Positions 35,741-45,700 of a DNA stretch of 64,000 nucleotides are shown here, piece after piece. The stretch's first letter is position 1. Each line of letters begins with the position of its first letter. This DNA comes from Undibacterium paludis (GTDB lineage Bacteria; Pseudomonadota; Gammaproteobacteria; Burkholderiales; Burkholderiaceae_D), in assembly GCF_022568815.1 (NCBI RefSeq), contig NZ_JAKZHX010000001.1, positions 558,001-622,000 on the forward strand. Direction: 5' to 3'. The notes under the pieces are model-generated. The model worked only from the letters and a program-made list of their open reading frames with translations. It had not been told where the DNA came from and did not search any database. Both the position numbers and the translations under genes were made by a program.

Positions 35741-35782
35741 GCTCAGACTTGACCTGACACGAACTGTCAGATGAGTTAGAGT
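35741..35782 (+). repeat. 42-bp inverted repeat, left copy
   Basis: This stretch starts GCTCAGACTTGACCTGACAC and matches the reverse complement of 38431-38472 at 39 of 42 positions. The centre can itself form a small hairpin (TGACA, five bases, TGTCA). The region from 35571 to 35854 contains no gene. Confidence 0.85.
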
Positions 35783-35854
35783 TCTGAGAGCTCGCTACTG
35801 GCCAAAAATGAACCCCTGTTTTCAATTATCTTGCTAAGAAGCCTGAGTGAGACG

Positions 35855-36709
35855 ATGTCAATACTATTAAACAGCCGATTTTCCTGCAACTCTGTAATTT
35901 GGATTAGCAGCCTTCCCAATGCAGAAATGTCTCCGACCAATCGCATGGTAGAAACTATGGCAGCTCACTCTAGGGAATTGGGGTTTTTATTTCAACACTT
36001 TTCTGTCTCAAGAATAGCAAAGCTCTGGGATCTTCTCGATGAGATTTCTATCCATGCGAGGGATTACAGTTTGAAACCTATCGTTCATTTCGACACGCAC
36101 GGACACAAGGATGCTGGTATTTATGTTGATGGCGAAGGAGCTTACGCTGATTGGAACACCTTGGCTGAAAAGCTTCGAGCGATCAATATCAATACCAAGA
36201 ATAACCTTGCCGTTGTCGGAGCAACTTGCTTCGGCTTGCAAGCCATAAAACCGATTTCGATCCAAACAGAAGTGCCCTTCTTTTTGCTTCTTGCGCCAGA
36301 AGACGATGTTACGGTCGGATTTCTTGAAGATAATGTTCCGAATTTTTATCGAACGTTGTTTGAACTTGGCGACATTGACGAGGCACAATTCCGACACCTT
36401 TCTAAGAAGTTTAAATACTTCCATTGCGAAAAAATGTTGTTCATCGTTATAGCACGTTACCTAAAAGAACAGTGTAAGGGGAAAGGCGGGGCAGAAAGAA
36501 GGGAGCGGCTGATCACGGAGATATTTTCCCAGGGTATGGAAAAAACGCCCGATAATCTCAAGCTGATTAGAAAAAAACTTAAAGAAGGCTTGCGGCCTGA
36601 TCAGGGTCTGCTTGACCGTTTTACCGGAATTTTTCTTATCGGTCGACCATGCAGCTTCAGCATGGAGGACCTTGAAAACTTCATTGAATCGAGCAGCTTG
36701 CTGTCATAG
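35855..36709 (+). CDS. Caspase/CHAT-like cysteine protease (predicted)
   Basis: A 284-aa soluble protein from ATG 35855. The centre has the two signatures of caspase-fold proteases: a strand followed by a His motif (IVHFDTHGHKDAGIYV, His82 and His84) and a second strand followed by Cys (NLAVVGATCFGLQAI, Cys125). After the Cys comes VPFFLLLAPEDDVTVGFLED and a helix with NFYRTLFELGDIDEAQF, a pattern usual in CHAT proteins. Such proteases act in bacterial abortive defence after activation by a sensor. No fused sensor domain is visible. It stands within a 2.7-kb segment bordered by 42-bp inverted repeats and lies near NACHT and helicase genes. A bioactive dyad is inferred from motifs only. Confidence 0.65.
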   Translation: MSILLNSRFSCNSVIWISSLPNAEMSPTNRMVETMAAHSRELGFLFQHFSVSRIAKLWDLLDEISIHARDYSLKPIVHFDTHGHKDAGIYVDGEGAYADWNTLAEKLRAININTKNNLAVVGATCFGLQAIKPISIQTEVPFFLLLAPEDDVTVGFLEDNVPNFYRTLFELGDIDEAQFRHLSKKFKYFHCEKMLFIVIARYLKEQCKGKGGAERRERLITEIFSQGMEKTPDNLKLIRKKLKEGLRPDQGLLDRFTGIFLIGRPCSFSMEDLENFIESSSLLS

Positions 36710-36745
36710 CTTGTCAGACGTACAAACCATACTCGACCGTAGACG

Positions 36746-36979
36746 ATGCCCGACCGCTTACCGGCAGTAACCGACCAGAAGTTACCGCTTGGGTGGCAAA
36801 CTGATTTATATAAACGGGTATATTTGCAATTTTATTTCCACCGAAAAAATCAAAAAATCATCGAGTTTGCACATAAGTGGACTGATAAATTAACCGTACT
36901 GAACTATGAGGCCACACACGAAATGCTCCACTACGTTGCAAAGCATTCTGGACGCTCATTGGTTTACAGTCCGACCTAA
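36746..36979 (+). CDS. Small ORF of doubtful status
   Basis: An open frame of 77 codons directly after the caspase-like gene. The peptide has basic and aromatic residues (LYKRVYLQFYFHRKNQKIIE) and no family is recognised. No ribosome-binding site is obvious. Together with the open fragment at 36984-37166 in another frame it may be the remains of one decayed gene. Confidence 0.3.
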   Translation: MPDRLPAVTDQKLPLGWQTDLYKRVYLQFYFHRKNQKIIEFAHKWTDKLTVLNYEATHEMLHYVAKHSGRSLVYSPT

Positions 36980-36983
36980 TTAA

Positions 36984-37166
36984 GAGATAGGATATAACAA
37001 TGCAGTTAAATTAGCTTACTCTTGCATTGGATGGGAGTTTATTGAACGTTGTTCCGCCTTAGCCTACGGTGCGTCCAAAACACGGCGTTCTTGGCATGAA
37101 TATGTTCAGGCCGGGGAGGAGTGTCTTAATGCTTATTTCCTGTCGGAGGAAGCGTTTAATGACTGA
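36984..37166 (+). pseudogene. Start-less coding fragment
   Basis: From 36984 to the TGA at 37164-37166 the frame is open and reads like protein (GYNNAVKLAYSCIGWEFIER, then SWHEYVQAGEECLNAYF), but no ATG, GTG or TTG codon is located near its beginning. It appears to be a damaged 3' end of a gene, perhaps joined once to the frame at 36746. Confidence 0.35.
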
Positions 37167-37209
37167 TACCTATATTTTAGAGCCCGCCAGGGGAGTGTTA
37201 GCCGGTTAG

Positions 37210-38133
37210 TTATAACGTATGAGACTTTCGCTTATCCCAAAAACCACTTGTCATATCAAATTCATTCTCGCTAAGATTAAGAACTATCGCTTCTTCTGTG
37301 ACTCTATTTTCGCTTGGTTTTGAGAAGGAGGGTGAGGAATTCATTTCCGACTGTAGCTGTGCTAATGTCACGTTTGATTTCAGATAACAAATTTGATGAC
37401 CATAATACCCATTATGATCTTTTGAAAATAAAACATTTAGGCTGCTTACAGCCTTAAGCGACAGCCATAGATATTCCTTTTTTCCTGTATGCACAAACCC
37501 ACAAGACCAATTATAGATTTTTTTAAGCTCCTCAAACGGTAAGGGTGATTCGATCAAGTTAGATGAGATAAGAAAATTTATAATTTTTAATGCAGGAAAT
37601 TCGTTAGAAGTCCTTTTTTGCCCATCGCTTAGTTTAATTTCTGATGACTTGAAACCGACCATCCCTTTTAGCTTGCTTTCAATTGCGAGCCGAACAATAA
37701 ATGGCACAGAGTAAAGAGAGAATACATTTTCTTGATCAAGAAAATCAATGTTTTTGTGATAAGTATCCGGTAGCAGCTTTGAAAGAGAAAGTCTAAATAA
37801 TGTGTAACTAGGCAACTGGTTTTGCGCAACATAAGAATTATTTTTTATCAATTCCAGATCGGGATTCTCACTCGCAAACTGCCTAATATCACCAACAAAT
37901 AATCTAGCAATTGAACCTAAGTCTACCGGCGATGGAAGAATCCCTATGTGATCTACATACAGGTTAGGATCATCAATCGCCGCAATAATAAGTTCGGCCT
38001 GTTCTACGATAATATTTAAATGCTGTTGAGGTTTAATTTTTATTGATGAGGGGTTGGGGAAATTCCCTTTGAAATCCTTGCTTTTGTACTTCGGGCTACG
38101 CTTTATTTGATCAATATAGTTTTTAAGTTCCAT
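37210..38133 (-). CDS. Uncharacterised AT-rich cargo gene
   Basis: A 307-aa protein from ATG 38133, six bases after GAGG; the frame is open to 38217. It has no signal peptide or membrane helix. The sequence is helical, with SVPFIVRLAIESKLKGMVGF and, later, IYNWSCGFVHTGKKEYLW, where the R/H-type arrangement slightly recalls HEPN-like proteins, but catalytic R-x4-6-H is not certain. GC content is among the lowest in the window. It lies in the segment bounded by the 42-bp inverted repeats and converges on the caspase-like gene. I do not recognise its function. Confidence 0.65.
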   Translation of the reverse strand: MELKNYIDQIKRSPKYKSKDFKGNFPNPSSIKIKPQQHLNIIVEQAELIIAAIDDPNLYVDHIGILPSPVDLGSIARLFVGDIRQFASENPDLELIKNNSYVAQNQLPSYTLFRLSLSKLLPDTYHKNIDFLDQENVFSLYSVPFIVRLAIESKLKGMVGFKSSEIKLSDGQKRTSNEFPALKIINFLISSNLIESPLPFEELKKIYNWSCGFVHTGKKEYLWLSLKAVSSLNVLFSKDHNGYYGHQICYLKSNVTLAQLQSEMNSSPSFSKPSENRVTEEAIVLNLSENEFDMTSGFWDKRKSHTL

Positions 38134-38430
38134 CGGAGCCTCAAAGGTTTTGCTAGCGATAGCTAGACATGATAAAAAATAACTTTGTTTTCTGTCGAAA
38201 TTTCTGCCGTATAACATGCGAACGTCGAATTACATGTCGTGCAAGTTGCTGTTTAGAAGCAGCAACTTTGCGGACGGTAAATAACAAGACAGGGAAGCGG
38301 CGGCTGCACATACTGGGTTTATCCGACTCATACAAAACGTAGCTGTAGACAGGGGGCATGCCGCCTTGCACGGATAGCTAACATCTGGAGCTCGCGACGG
38401 CTGGCTGCTCTTCGTGGTGGTCTACCAAAG

Positions 38431-38472
38431 ACTCCAACTCATCTGACGGTTCGTGTCAGATCAAGTCTGAGC
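38431..38472 (-). repeat. 42-bp inverted repeat, right copy
   Basis: The reverse complement of this stretch begins GCTCAGACTTGATCTGACAC and equals 35741-35782 except at three positions. Its centre forms the hairpin TCTGAC/GTCAGA with a seven-base loop. It stands 22 bases from the helicase stop codon, so it might also work as the helicase terminator, although no T tract follows. Confidence 0.85.
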
Positions 38473-38494
38473 TAGTACACATGAAAAGCACAAA

Positions 38495-41089
38495 TTACGG
38501 AACGCTGCCAAGATAGTTCTTTGCCGGACGTGCCACCAGCCAAGCAAACAACCCTGGAGCATCAAGACGGTTCTCAGTAAGCGCCTGAACAGCTCTATCA
38601 CGCCAAACTAAGTCCCCAGGCTCTTGGAACTCTCTGTGCAATTCTCGAATTATACCGAGGGCTATCTCGGACCATTGACGAAAATCCTCAATATCCCAGT
38701 GTGCTACGCGCACCAGAGATGGTATAGCCCCTTCCTTTGCTTTCTTGACTGGTGTAACCAGCACAGACTGAATCTGAGTTCCTGCGGAAGCAGGCACGTG
38801 CACACGCATCCAATCTGGGTGTGAAGCAGCCTGGCGTGCTTTTTTTGCATCAATAATAGACGTGTCTTTGGCGTCTGCATGATCTTCGAAAACAATAGTT
38901 ATGTCCCCAACAATCCACCATGGGTCAGGAGATGCGTCAGTTTCCATTTTTCCCGCATTAAAACCTAGATGTTCCCCTAACAGTACCTGCGCTTGTTCAA
39001 AGCTAGTACCTTCTTTAAGTCCATCACGGATTTGCTTCTCACGCGCAGAGAAATCACGATTATGCAATGTGCCCAGTCTTACCAACTGCGCTTCCAATTG
39101 CTCTACCTGCATGAGTAAAGTGCGATTGGAAACTTCATCTGGACTAGGCTCCTCGGCTATGCTGCCACGTGCCAATCCGATGAGCCAAGGTATTCTGTTA
39201 GCCGCATCTTTGGCCTTACGATACTGGCTTCGAGCATGTGCATCGAAACCAGTGACTCCTGCACGTGCGGCTGCTTCTGCTGCAGAACCAGCAAGGTAAT
39301 GCCATAGAGCTCTATACCCACGCAAACCTGGGTCAGTAAGTCCACCCAGTACTTCTCGTGCTGCATCGTAGGCTTTTACGTAGTCCTCATTCCATATTGC
39401 TGTCTGCCAGACAATTTCATGGCTAACGATACTTTCGAGCTGATCCATCGCAGGGAATCTTTCTTGAGTAGCTGCCTCACGCATGTCCAGAATACTTTGA
39501 TTAGCCTCCTCCCAATCTTCCTCATGCTCCAGGAAACTATCAAAGTTGTCCAGGAAATCCTGGCTGCCTACCTTGGTCGATTGATCTACACCGAATTCTA
39601 GTTCAGCTTGAAGTTCAGGATGAAAATATTTACGTCGCTTGCGATCCGTCAAATATGCAGGAAGTTCGTCACCTGTAACTACGACTGCAGAATAGTCATT
39701 CAACCCACGAGTACAACGACCAATGGCCTGCAACACCCGTGTTTGAATGCGTTCGTTGAACAATAAATTTGCCCCCATACGGTTTATGAGAAACCGCTCC
39801 TGCAGGTTTGTTGTACTAGACAAACCCTCAACAAATAGCAACCGGCAATCATCATTAGGGAAATCTATACCATCGTACCTGTTCGCTATTACTGCAACAG
39901 CATTCTCGGTTTTAGTGAACCCCGCTTTACTGATCTCAAGTTCATCCGCGGTAAAGATCGCGTGCTTTAAATTCTGCTCAAGATCTTCGATCACCGCATC
40001 AGCGTCAGGCGTATTCGGAGTCAATATTAAGCTGCGTCCAGCTTTACGAATCAGCTCCCTGCGTAGCTGTAAAGTCTTGTCTTCAGTTAATGACTTCTCA
40101 GGAAATAAGAAGAATCGTCGGCCAATGCCTTGTTTGTCCCAACCTTCGGGAATCGGCAATCGCTTAATACCTGGACGCCCTGTCAAACGCTCCAAGTCAC
40201 CACCGGCGCCGAGTGTAGCAGACATAAATATGCGCTGTCTTGCCCCAATGAAAGGATCATGTGCCCATGTTGGAGGAATCAGTGGACGCAACATAATCTC
40301 ACTTGATGAGACGTAAAGCTGACAAGCGTGAAGATGATTGACAAGCATACTCCAAGGGTAGCGGTGTTTTGACCCTCTTACATTCGCACTGATTGTTGCA
40401 TGCAATTCGCTTGATATCTCGGCCAGTATATGGCTTGGAATTTTATCTACCCAACTCACATCGTCAATACCATGCCAATTGCCTGTCAGCCGAGTGTAGT
40501 TTTGTGCGCTAAGGACCGGTTTCAGCACAGTAGCAACTGCCTTAAATAGCGTTTCGTCTTCAGGCTCAAAACGGTTGATGCGTAGGGTCCACTGGCTCGC
40601 CATATAGTTTTCGGCGGCGTGGGCGTCATCGATAATAATGATGTCTGGATTTTCAAAGAATGGATTGGTATTGAACAAGCTATTATAAGTTGTCACCGCC
40701 ACTCTCTCGCCATCTTGATAGGATGTTTTGGCTTCAGGTGTATAACTTTTTATTGGGCCAGTAAATGGTTCGATGGTCAGTCCATATTTCGATGAAGCTT
40801 CCTCCGCAACCTGATTGACAAGCTGTCGAGTAGGACACAGATAGACGACACGCTCATGAAATTTCCGTCGGCGCCATTCTGCCAACAACAAGCCGACCAA
40901 AGTCTTACCACTACCCGTAGGTAGTTGGAGTGCCACATCAGGCACATCTACGGCTTGCGCAACGTAGTTACGTAGCACCTGTCCTTGATGATCGAATAAG
41001 CTCGCATGCTTACGGCGTGGCAGGTCTCGAAATAATCTGTCTGGACTATCTGGCACGGCAGTATGGGTAGTTGGTTTTTTAAACGCCAT
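38495..41089 (-). CDS. SF2 DEAD/DEAH-type helicase with long C-terminal region
   Basis: An 864-aa protein. Helicase motifs are clear: a Q/HQ element (LFDHQGQVLRNYV), Walker A LPTGSGKT (Lys62), motif Ia CPTRQLVNQ, DDAH box (IIIDDAHAAENY, residues 154-157), motif III MSATL and motif VI QAIGRCTRG. The C-terminal ~400 residues are not helicase. A segment near the end (GDITIVFEDHADAKDTSIID followed by AKKARQ) has acidic and Lys residues in beta context and might be a divergent nuclease domain, unproven. There are no four-cysteine Fe-S motifs of Rad3/DinG. Stand-alone helicases of this type are common in phage-defence islands, which fits the neighbours. Confidence 0.8.
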   Translation of the reverse strand: MAFKKPTTHTAVPDSPDRLFRDLPRRKHASLFDHQGQVLRNYVAQAVDVPDVALQLPTGSGKTLVGLLLAEWRRRKFHERVVYLCPTRQLVNQVAEEASSKYGLTIEPFTGPIKSYTPEAKTSYQDGERVAVTTYNSLFNTNPFFENPDIIIIDDAHAAENYMASQWTLRINRFEPEDETLFKAVATVLKPVLSAQNYTRLTGNWHGIDDVSWVDKIPSHILAEISSELHATISANVRGSKHRYPWSMLVNHLHACQLYVSSSEIMLRPLIPPTWAHDPFIGARQRIFMSATLGAGGDLERLTGRPGIKRLPIPEGWDKQGIGRRFFLFPEKSLTEDKTLQLRRELIRKAGRSLILTPNTPDADAVIEDLEQNLKHAIFTADELEISKAGFTKTENAVAVIANRYDGIDFPNDDCRLLFVEGLSSTTNLQERFLINRMGANLLFNERIQTRVLQAIGRCTRGLNDYSAVVVTGDELPAYLTDRKRRKYFHPELQAELEFGVDQSTKVGSQDFLDNFDSFLEHEEDWEEANQSILDMREAATQERFPAMDQLESIVSHEIVWQTAIWNEDYVKAYDAAREVLGGLTDPGLRGYRALWHYLAGSAAEAAARAGVTGFDAHARSQYRKAKDAANRIPWLIGLARGSIAEEPSPDEVSNRTLLMQVEQLEAQLVRLGTLHNRDFSAREKQIRDGLKEGTSFEQAQVLLGEHLGFNAGKMETDASPDPWWIVGDITIVFEDHADAKDTSIIDAKKARQAASHPDWMRVHVPASAGTQIQSVLVTPVKKAKEGAIPSLVRVAHWDIEDFRQWSEIALGIIRELHREFQEPGDLVWRDRAVQALTENRLDAPGLFAWLVARPAKNYLGSVP

Positions 41090-41431
41090 GAGAATTAGAC
41101 CTTGAAATTATTAATTTAATAATATATCAAAAACTGCAATCTTATTATTTGCCTAAGTTGTTGATTATAAAACACCATCGCCAAAATATAGACTTATTTA
41201 CAATATTTAAATAATTGAAATTTAATATGGCAACATTTAGACGTTCTATAGGTCGCTTTTCCCTGTAAATCTGCGATAGCTGGTACCAGTGCTCAGATCA
41301 ATCGAAGCACGCAATAAATCTCACGCATTCGATCTGCAATTGGAATTGACAGACAAATCACGCACGTTTCAGTACTAGCTCGTCTCCCCCTCAGATCAAA
41401 ATAAGTCTTCATATTCATCTGGGGTGCTTAA
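41090..41431. other. AT-rich intergenic region
   Basis: 342 bases between the divergent helicase and 41432 genes. It is very AT-rich close to the helicase start and should hold both promoters. I see no repeat, RNA gene or operator that can be named. Confidence 0.5.
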
Positions 41432-41803
41432 ATGAAAACGAGCAGCAGTCATAATCTCGGCAATCTTGCCAAATGTTCAATTGCAGCAACAGGTACAGAA
41501 TTCAATAAATCACGTCACTCAAAACATAAAGAGGGAAAAGCATTTAAACGGATCACCAAATTGCTGTTACGCGATCTAGTGAGGACCTTGGAAAGAAAAT
41601 TTGTTGACAGAAGCTTGGAGCATTGGGGATACAAACAAGCTGCCGCGCAATTTCACTATGAAACTGGCTGCTCATTACGGTCTGCCGAAAAATATTTTTA
41701 TCATATTCAAGATATCGCAGAATGGCGCCATATCTTGGGGAGAGACATAACCTACAGTGATTATTATTCAAAAATAGGTCGGCCAATTATCCGCTTACCC
41801 TAA
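41432..41803 (+). CDS. Small uncharacterised basic protein
   Basis: A 123-aa basic protein starting at ATG 41432 after GGGGTGC. The second half has RITKLLLRDLVRTLERKFVD and HYETGCSLRSAEKYFYHIQD, the latter with a helix-turn-helix-like rhythm (AAAQFHYETGCSLRSAEKYF). It may be a small DNA-binding protein. Family not recognised. It stands alone between the helicase and nuclease genes. Confidence 0.5.
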   Translation: MKTSSSHNLGNLAKCSIAATGTEFNKSRHSKHKEGKAFKRITKLLLRDLVRTLERKFVDRSLEHWGYKQAAAQFHYETGCSLRSAEKYFYHIQDIAEWRHILGRDITYSDYYSKIGRPIIRLP

Positions 41804-41936
41804 TTTTAATGCTTCTAATCCAGGCCGGAACCGACACACCCGGTCAGAGGCCCAGCTCTACACAGAAGCGAAAATTGCAGTTAAAGAGTGGGCACCTCTC
41901 AATCACTCATGCTTACTAAAACCCGCTTTCTTTAAC

Positions 41937-42482
41937 TTAGCGTATGGGAATTACGAACAATTGCTCTTTTGTTTTCTTACCGAGTTTGAAGTATTCCACC
42001 AATATCTCATGCCGTTCGCGACGAATTTCCATAAATACTCCGACCGAATAACCGCAAACGTGCTCTGGATGACCGCCCTCCCAGGCCCAAACCCCGTCAT
42101 GGGGTACACGGGTCATTGCGATTAGCCGAGCCACGTCATCATCTTTTTCGTGAGCCGGACGTGATGACTTCTTAACTTCTACTGCAATGAGATTATCATT
42201 GGGAGCAAGTATCTCGCCACGGGAATGAACAATTAAGTCTGCAGTTATTGAGACAACCTGGAACTGATCATTGATAATCGTCTTAACTTTATCACGCTGC
42301 TTCCGATTGTATTCAACATCTGCATAGTAACCGGACACTCCCTCCTGCTCTAATTGTCGTTCAATGAAGAGGGCCAGGCGGCCGCATGTGTTACGCTCAC
42401 TCACATTAGTGAGTAGCGAGCTGCCTTCTCGTTTCAAGAATGCTCTGAGTGCATCATCAAAAATGAGTTCTGGGCGGCGCAT
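41937..42482 (-). CDS. PD-(D/E)XK nuclease-like protein
   Basis: A 181-aa protein with a PD-(D/E)XK-type core: Asp82 in SITADLIVHSRG, and after a loop Glu102 and Lys104 in NLIAVEVKKSSRP. An upstream helix (LALFIERQLEQEGV) and a preceding strand (YYADVEYNR) complete the fold. It is likely a nuclease of restriction-endonuclease fold or a derivative. No methyltransferase gene is adjacent, so a classical restriction-modification role is unlikely. It shares orientation with the NERD-NACHT gene 287 bases upstream. Confidence 0.65.
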   Translation of the reverse strand: MRRPELIFDDALRAFLKREGSSLLTNVSERNTCGRLALFIERQLEQEGVSGYYADVEYNRKQRDKVKTIINDQFQVVSITADLIVHSRGEILAPNDNLIAVEVKKSSRPAHEKDDDVARLIAMTRVPHDGVWAWEGGHPEHVCGYSVGVFMEIRRERHEILVEYFKLGKKTKEQLFVIPIR

Positions 42483-42769
42483 ACAAGTCTCTATTAGTAA
42501 TATTTGTTCGCTGGCTGGCTATATCCAATTATTGAATATACCAAGTACGAGTGATGTACTCAGCTTGAACTCTAGTTTATCCGGCAATTTCTGGCATGTC
42601 AGTCCCAATAAGTATCGTCTAAGCCCCGATAACCAGATTCTTTGGGCACTCAAGAGACATTTCTCTCCAACTTGAGTTTTTAAAAATACACGATTGATTA
42701 TCACCACTCACTGAACAGCTCAAGTATTTCCTAGCTTGAGAAGCTGCTTGTCAAGCTCAGCATTTTTTG

Positions 42770-45700
42770 CTAACGAAAACGCGTGCGCTCCTCAATTCTT
42801 TCGATCGCTTTCAATGAACTGGTACCATAACTTCCGTGGTCACAGAGGGTCCTAAGTATGCTTAAGTCGCTGATATCTCCCATATCGCCCAATACCCCTA
42901 TAGCGAAGCAGATAATGTCGTGCGTATCGTCCCGGATTTTGTGCTGAAAATACGATACCTGCTTATCCCGGCGCATGAGTGCTTCCCTGCAGATCACTAA
43001 ACATAACTCTGGAAATTGACTAGTCAGCAAAATTTGATCTCGGTCCGAACGGAACACACAGGAAGTAACTAGCTGCAACGTACCAGCACTTGCGCACAGC
43101 GAATGATCAAGAAGAACGTCTCTGGCGGCGGCTGTGTACGTTGAAATCAGGGCTTCATCCAAGTCCTTCCTACTCGACCAATATATGAGTTCACCGCAAG
43201 CTAACATAGCGTTTTCCGCGGCAGACGATGATTCACCTCTGTATTGGGGCAATGCCACCTTAATCACGCCGAGCGCTTCATGGGCGTTGATGAAAATTTC
43301 GATGGCCTCTTGAGGCATGGGGCTGTGCCGATCAGGTAATGCCGTCCATCTAAAAAGTACCTGTGCCATCGCAGGGTCATTAAATTGGGACAGCCTTCGG
43401 ATAAGTGTTCCTAAAAACAAAAGAAAGCCTGAATTAGCACCGCGGCATGCCTTGTAAAAGAGTAACTTCTGCCGAGACTCATCTAGTTCATGAATTTCTT
43501 CCCAATAGGCAGTATCGAAAGGGTGATCAAATTGTCGAGAATAGAGACTCCAGGCTAACGCATCTGCTTTGCTCCCATCCGTATTCAATGCTTGCTCGAT
43601 CTCGAGGCGAATTACTAGAACATGATTTTGCGCCTCTTCTTCCAATGCACCAAATGCATTGAGCGCTTCAAAAATACCGGAATTCAACATGATACCTAGC
43701 TTGTCAATCAGCATATTAAGTATGGTGACAATCTCCTTACGATATGGCTCCCCGACATTGTGAAGGTACTGAGAAAAATCGATCAAGTCCAGTTGAAGGT
43801 TGTAAGGGTAATCCTTAATGTTTTGTAAGAGCCGAACAATATGTGGTGCCGCAATATCATAACTTTCAACATGCCTTGTCAGTCCGATGAGAAAGTAATA
43901 TTGACCTGGTGTTGCTGCACTAGACCATGCCGTTTCAAGCACTTGGTTGCAACCGATACCTACCTGACCGCGGAATGATAAACCTCCACTGTGTGCAAAC
44001 CTGATCAACTGCGATATAGCAGCTTCATGAGACGTGATGTAGACGGTCCAGAACATCGCATCTCGAAGAGGTATCTTCTTCGCCTTGGCTTCAGCCTTAA
44101 ATTGCTCCGAAAAAACTGCTATCGCCTCATCCATATTCTTGCATGCGGCCATTATTACATCCACATAGTGGCCGCCCATCAAGCCTTGTCCAATTGCTGC
44201 AAGATAAGGACTGAACTTCTCCAATTCAGATAAGCAAGATTCTTTGTTAACCGCAACACCGGTCCATTCTTCTCCAACAATCTGAAAATCTATACGTTTT
44301 GACTCAACAAGCATACCCGCCAGCAGGTCATCAATTTTATGTTTTACTTCAATTTGCGCGGTAACACCACATTCACCCCGAACGCACGCAACAATCAGGT
44401 CGGAATCATTTGTGTTTTCAAGTACGGCCTGCAGTATTTGCTCATCCTCAATTGCACCAAGAATAAACGTCCTTGATATGAAATATCGTGGTGAGGCTAA
44501 GGCAGTAAGGATATGATTTATATCTCTGTTCGCTGCTCTGATTACAAACTCAGCGGCAAATGCTGTGAAAAACAACTCGTGCACGAAACTTATCCTGTCG
44601 CCACGAATCTGCAGCAGCTTGGACCGCAGCAAAACCTGGCGAGTTTCATCATCCAAATTATCGATATCACACAGTCGATCAAACTCTCGAATGGAAATAC
44701 TAAAACAGGCCCGTTGAACGAGGGTTCCAGCAAATGCGCTTAAGAAGCGAATATTTTTTGAGGCTGTACTACCCAGTTTTTTCCTGGCATAGGTATCAAA
44801 CAGCACGAATCGACTTGCGCCCGCCGGCAACAATGCTCCGACCTGCCCTACCAGACCAGCTTCTAGACCAGAACTCACCACCTCAAGTAGACTGCGGAAA
44901 TTTTCAGCCTGGCCTTCTTGTCTTTCAAGCCCGGCAAGCAAAGCTTTGAGTTTCTCTGTCGGCCTATCTATAACGACAGATTTCATTCTGAGCAGATCAT
45001 GTCTTACAAGGTTTTGCTGGGTGGTGACAACAATGCCAGCGCGATAGCGTTGCGCGAATACCTTGAGACTTCTTGTCAAGTGAGCCTTGAGGCCATCAGG
45101 ACATTCGTTATAGCCGTCCAGAAACAGAACGATACGTTTGCCAAGAAATTTACCAGCGGTGATAAGGTTGCTTGCTGAAGGCATTCCTAATAAAGCCGCT
45201 TCTCTATCTAAAAGACGTTTAACTTCACCATCAAAGTTCTTGGCTGAAACGAAAATGGGTAGGTACTCAGCTGCTGTACATGCAGCCGCACAAGATGTCG
45301 CAAGCAGCGTTTTACCACAGCCCGCTGGTCCATGGATCAATAGACCAGTCTCGCCTTCCTCGACCATTGATCGTACTTGGGCAGGAGTAATTTCAAGATC
45401 AGAACATTTATATTGATCGTCAACAAGTTCTGCAGCCACAGGTCCATAAAATTCGCTAAAGGCTTTGATATATGCCTCGTATGACCTTTCCATTGCGAAA
45501 ACCTGGGGACTTATCGCGGCATCAATGCTTCCCACCTGATCAAGACCCAGTCGCTTGGCTAAATTCTCACATTTGTCCTGCGTGAGCAAAGCATCTGACG
45601 GTTGCAGTAGCAGACTCTCAAGTTGAGCAAGCCCAGCAACTGCAACCTTGAAGTCGCCCGGTGGCAAAGACGAACCTTTCGGAATAACGGGCACAATCAC

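Noticed and set aside
38153..38371. Leftward 72-codon frame upstream of the 37210 gene
   Set aside because: It overlaps the start of the real gene in another frame, has no ribosome-binding site and no protein-like pattern.
35741..38472. Inverted repeats as integron attC sites
   Set aside because: No integrase gene, no RYYYAAC/GTTRRRY core sites, and the two copies are nearly identical and inverted, unlike attC.
41937..42482. Restriction-modification system
   Set aside because: The nuclease-like protein has no DNA methyltransferase gene anywhere nearby.
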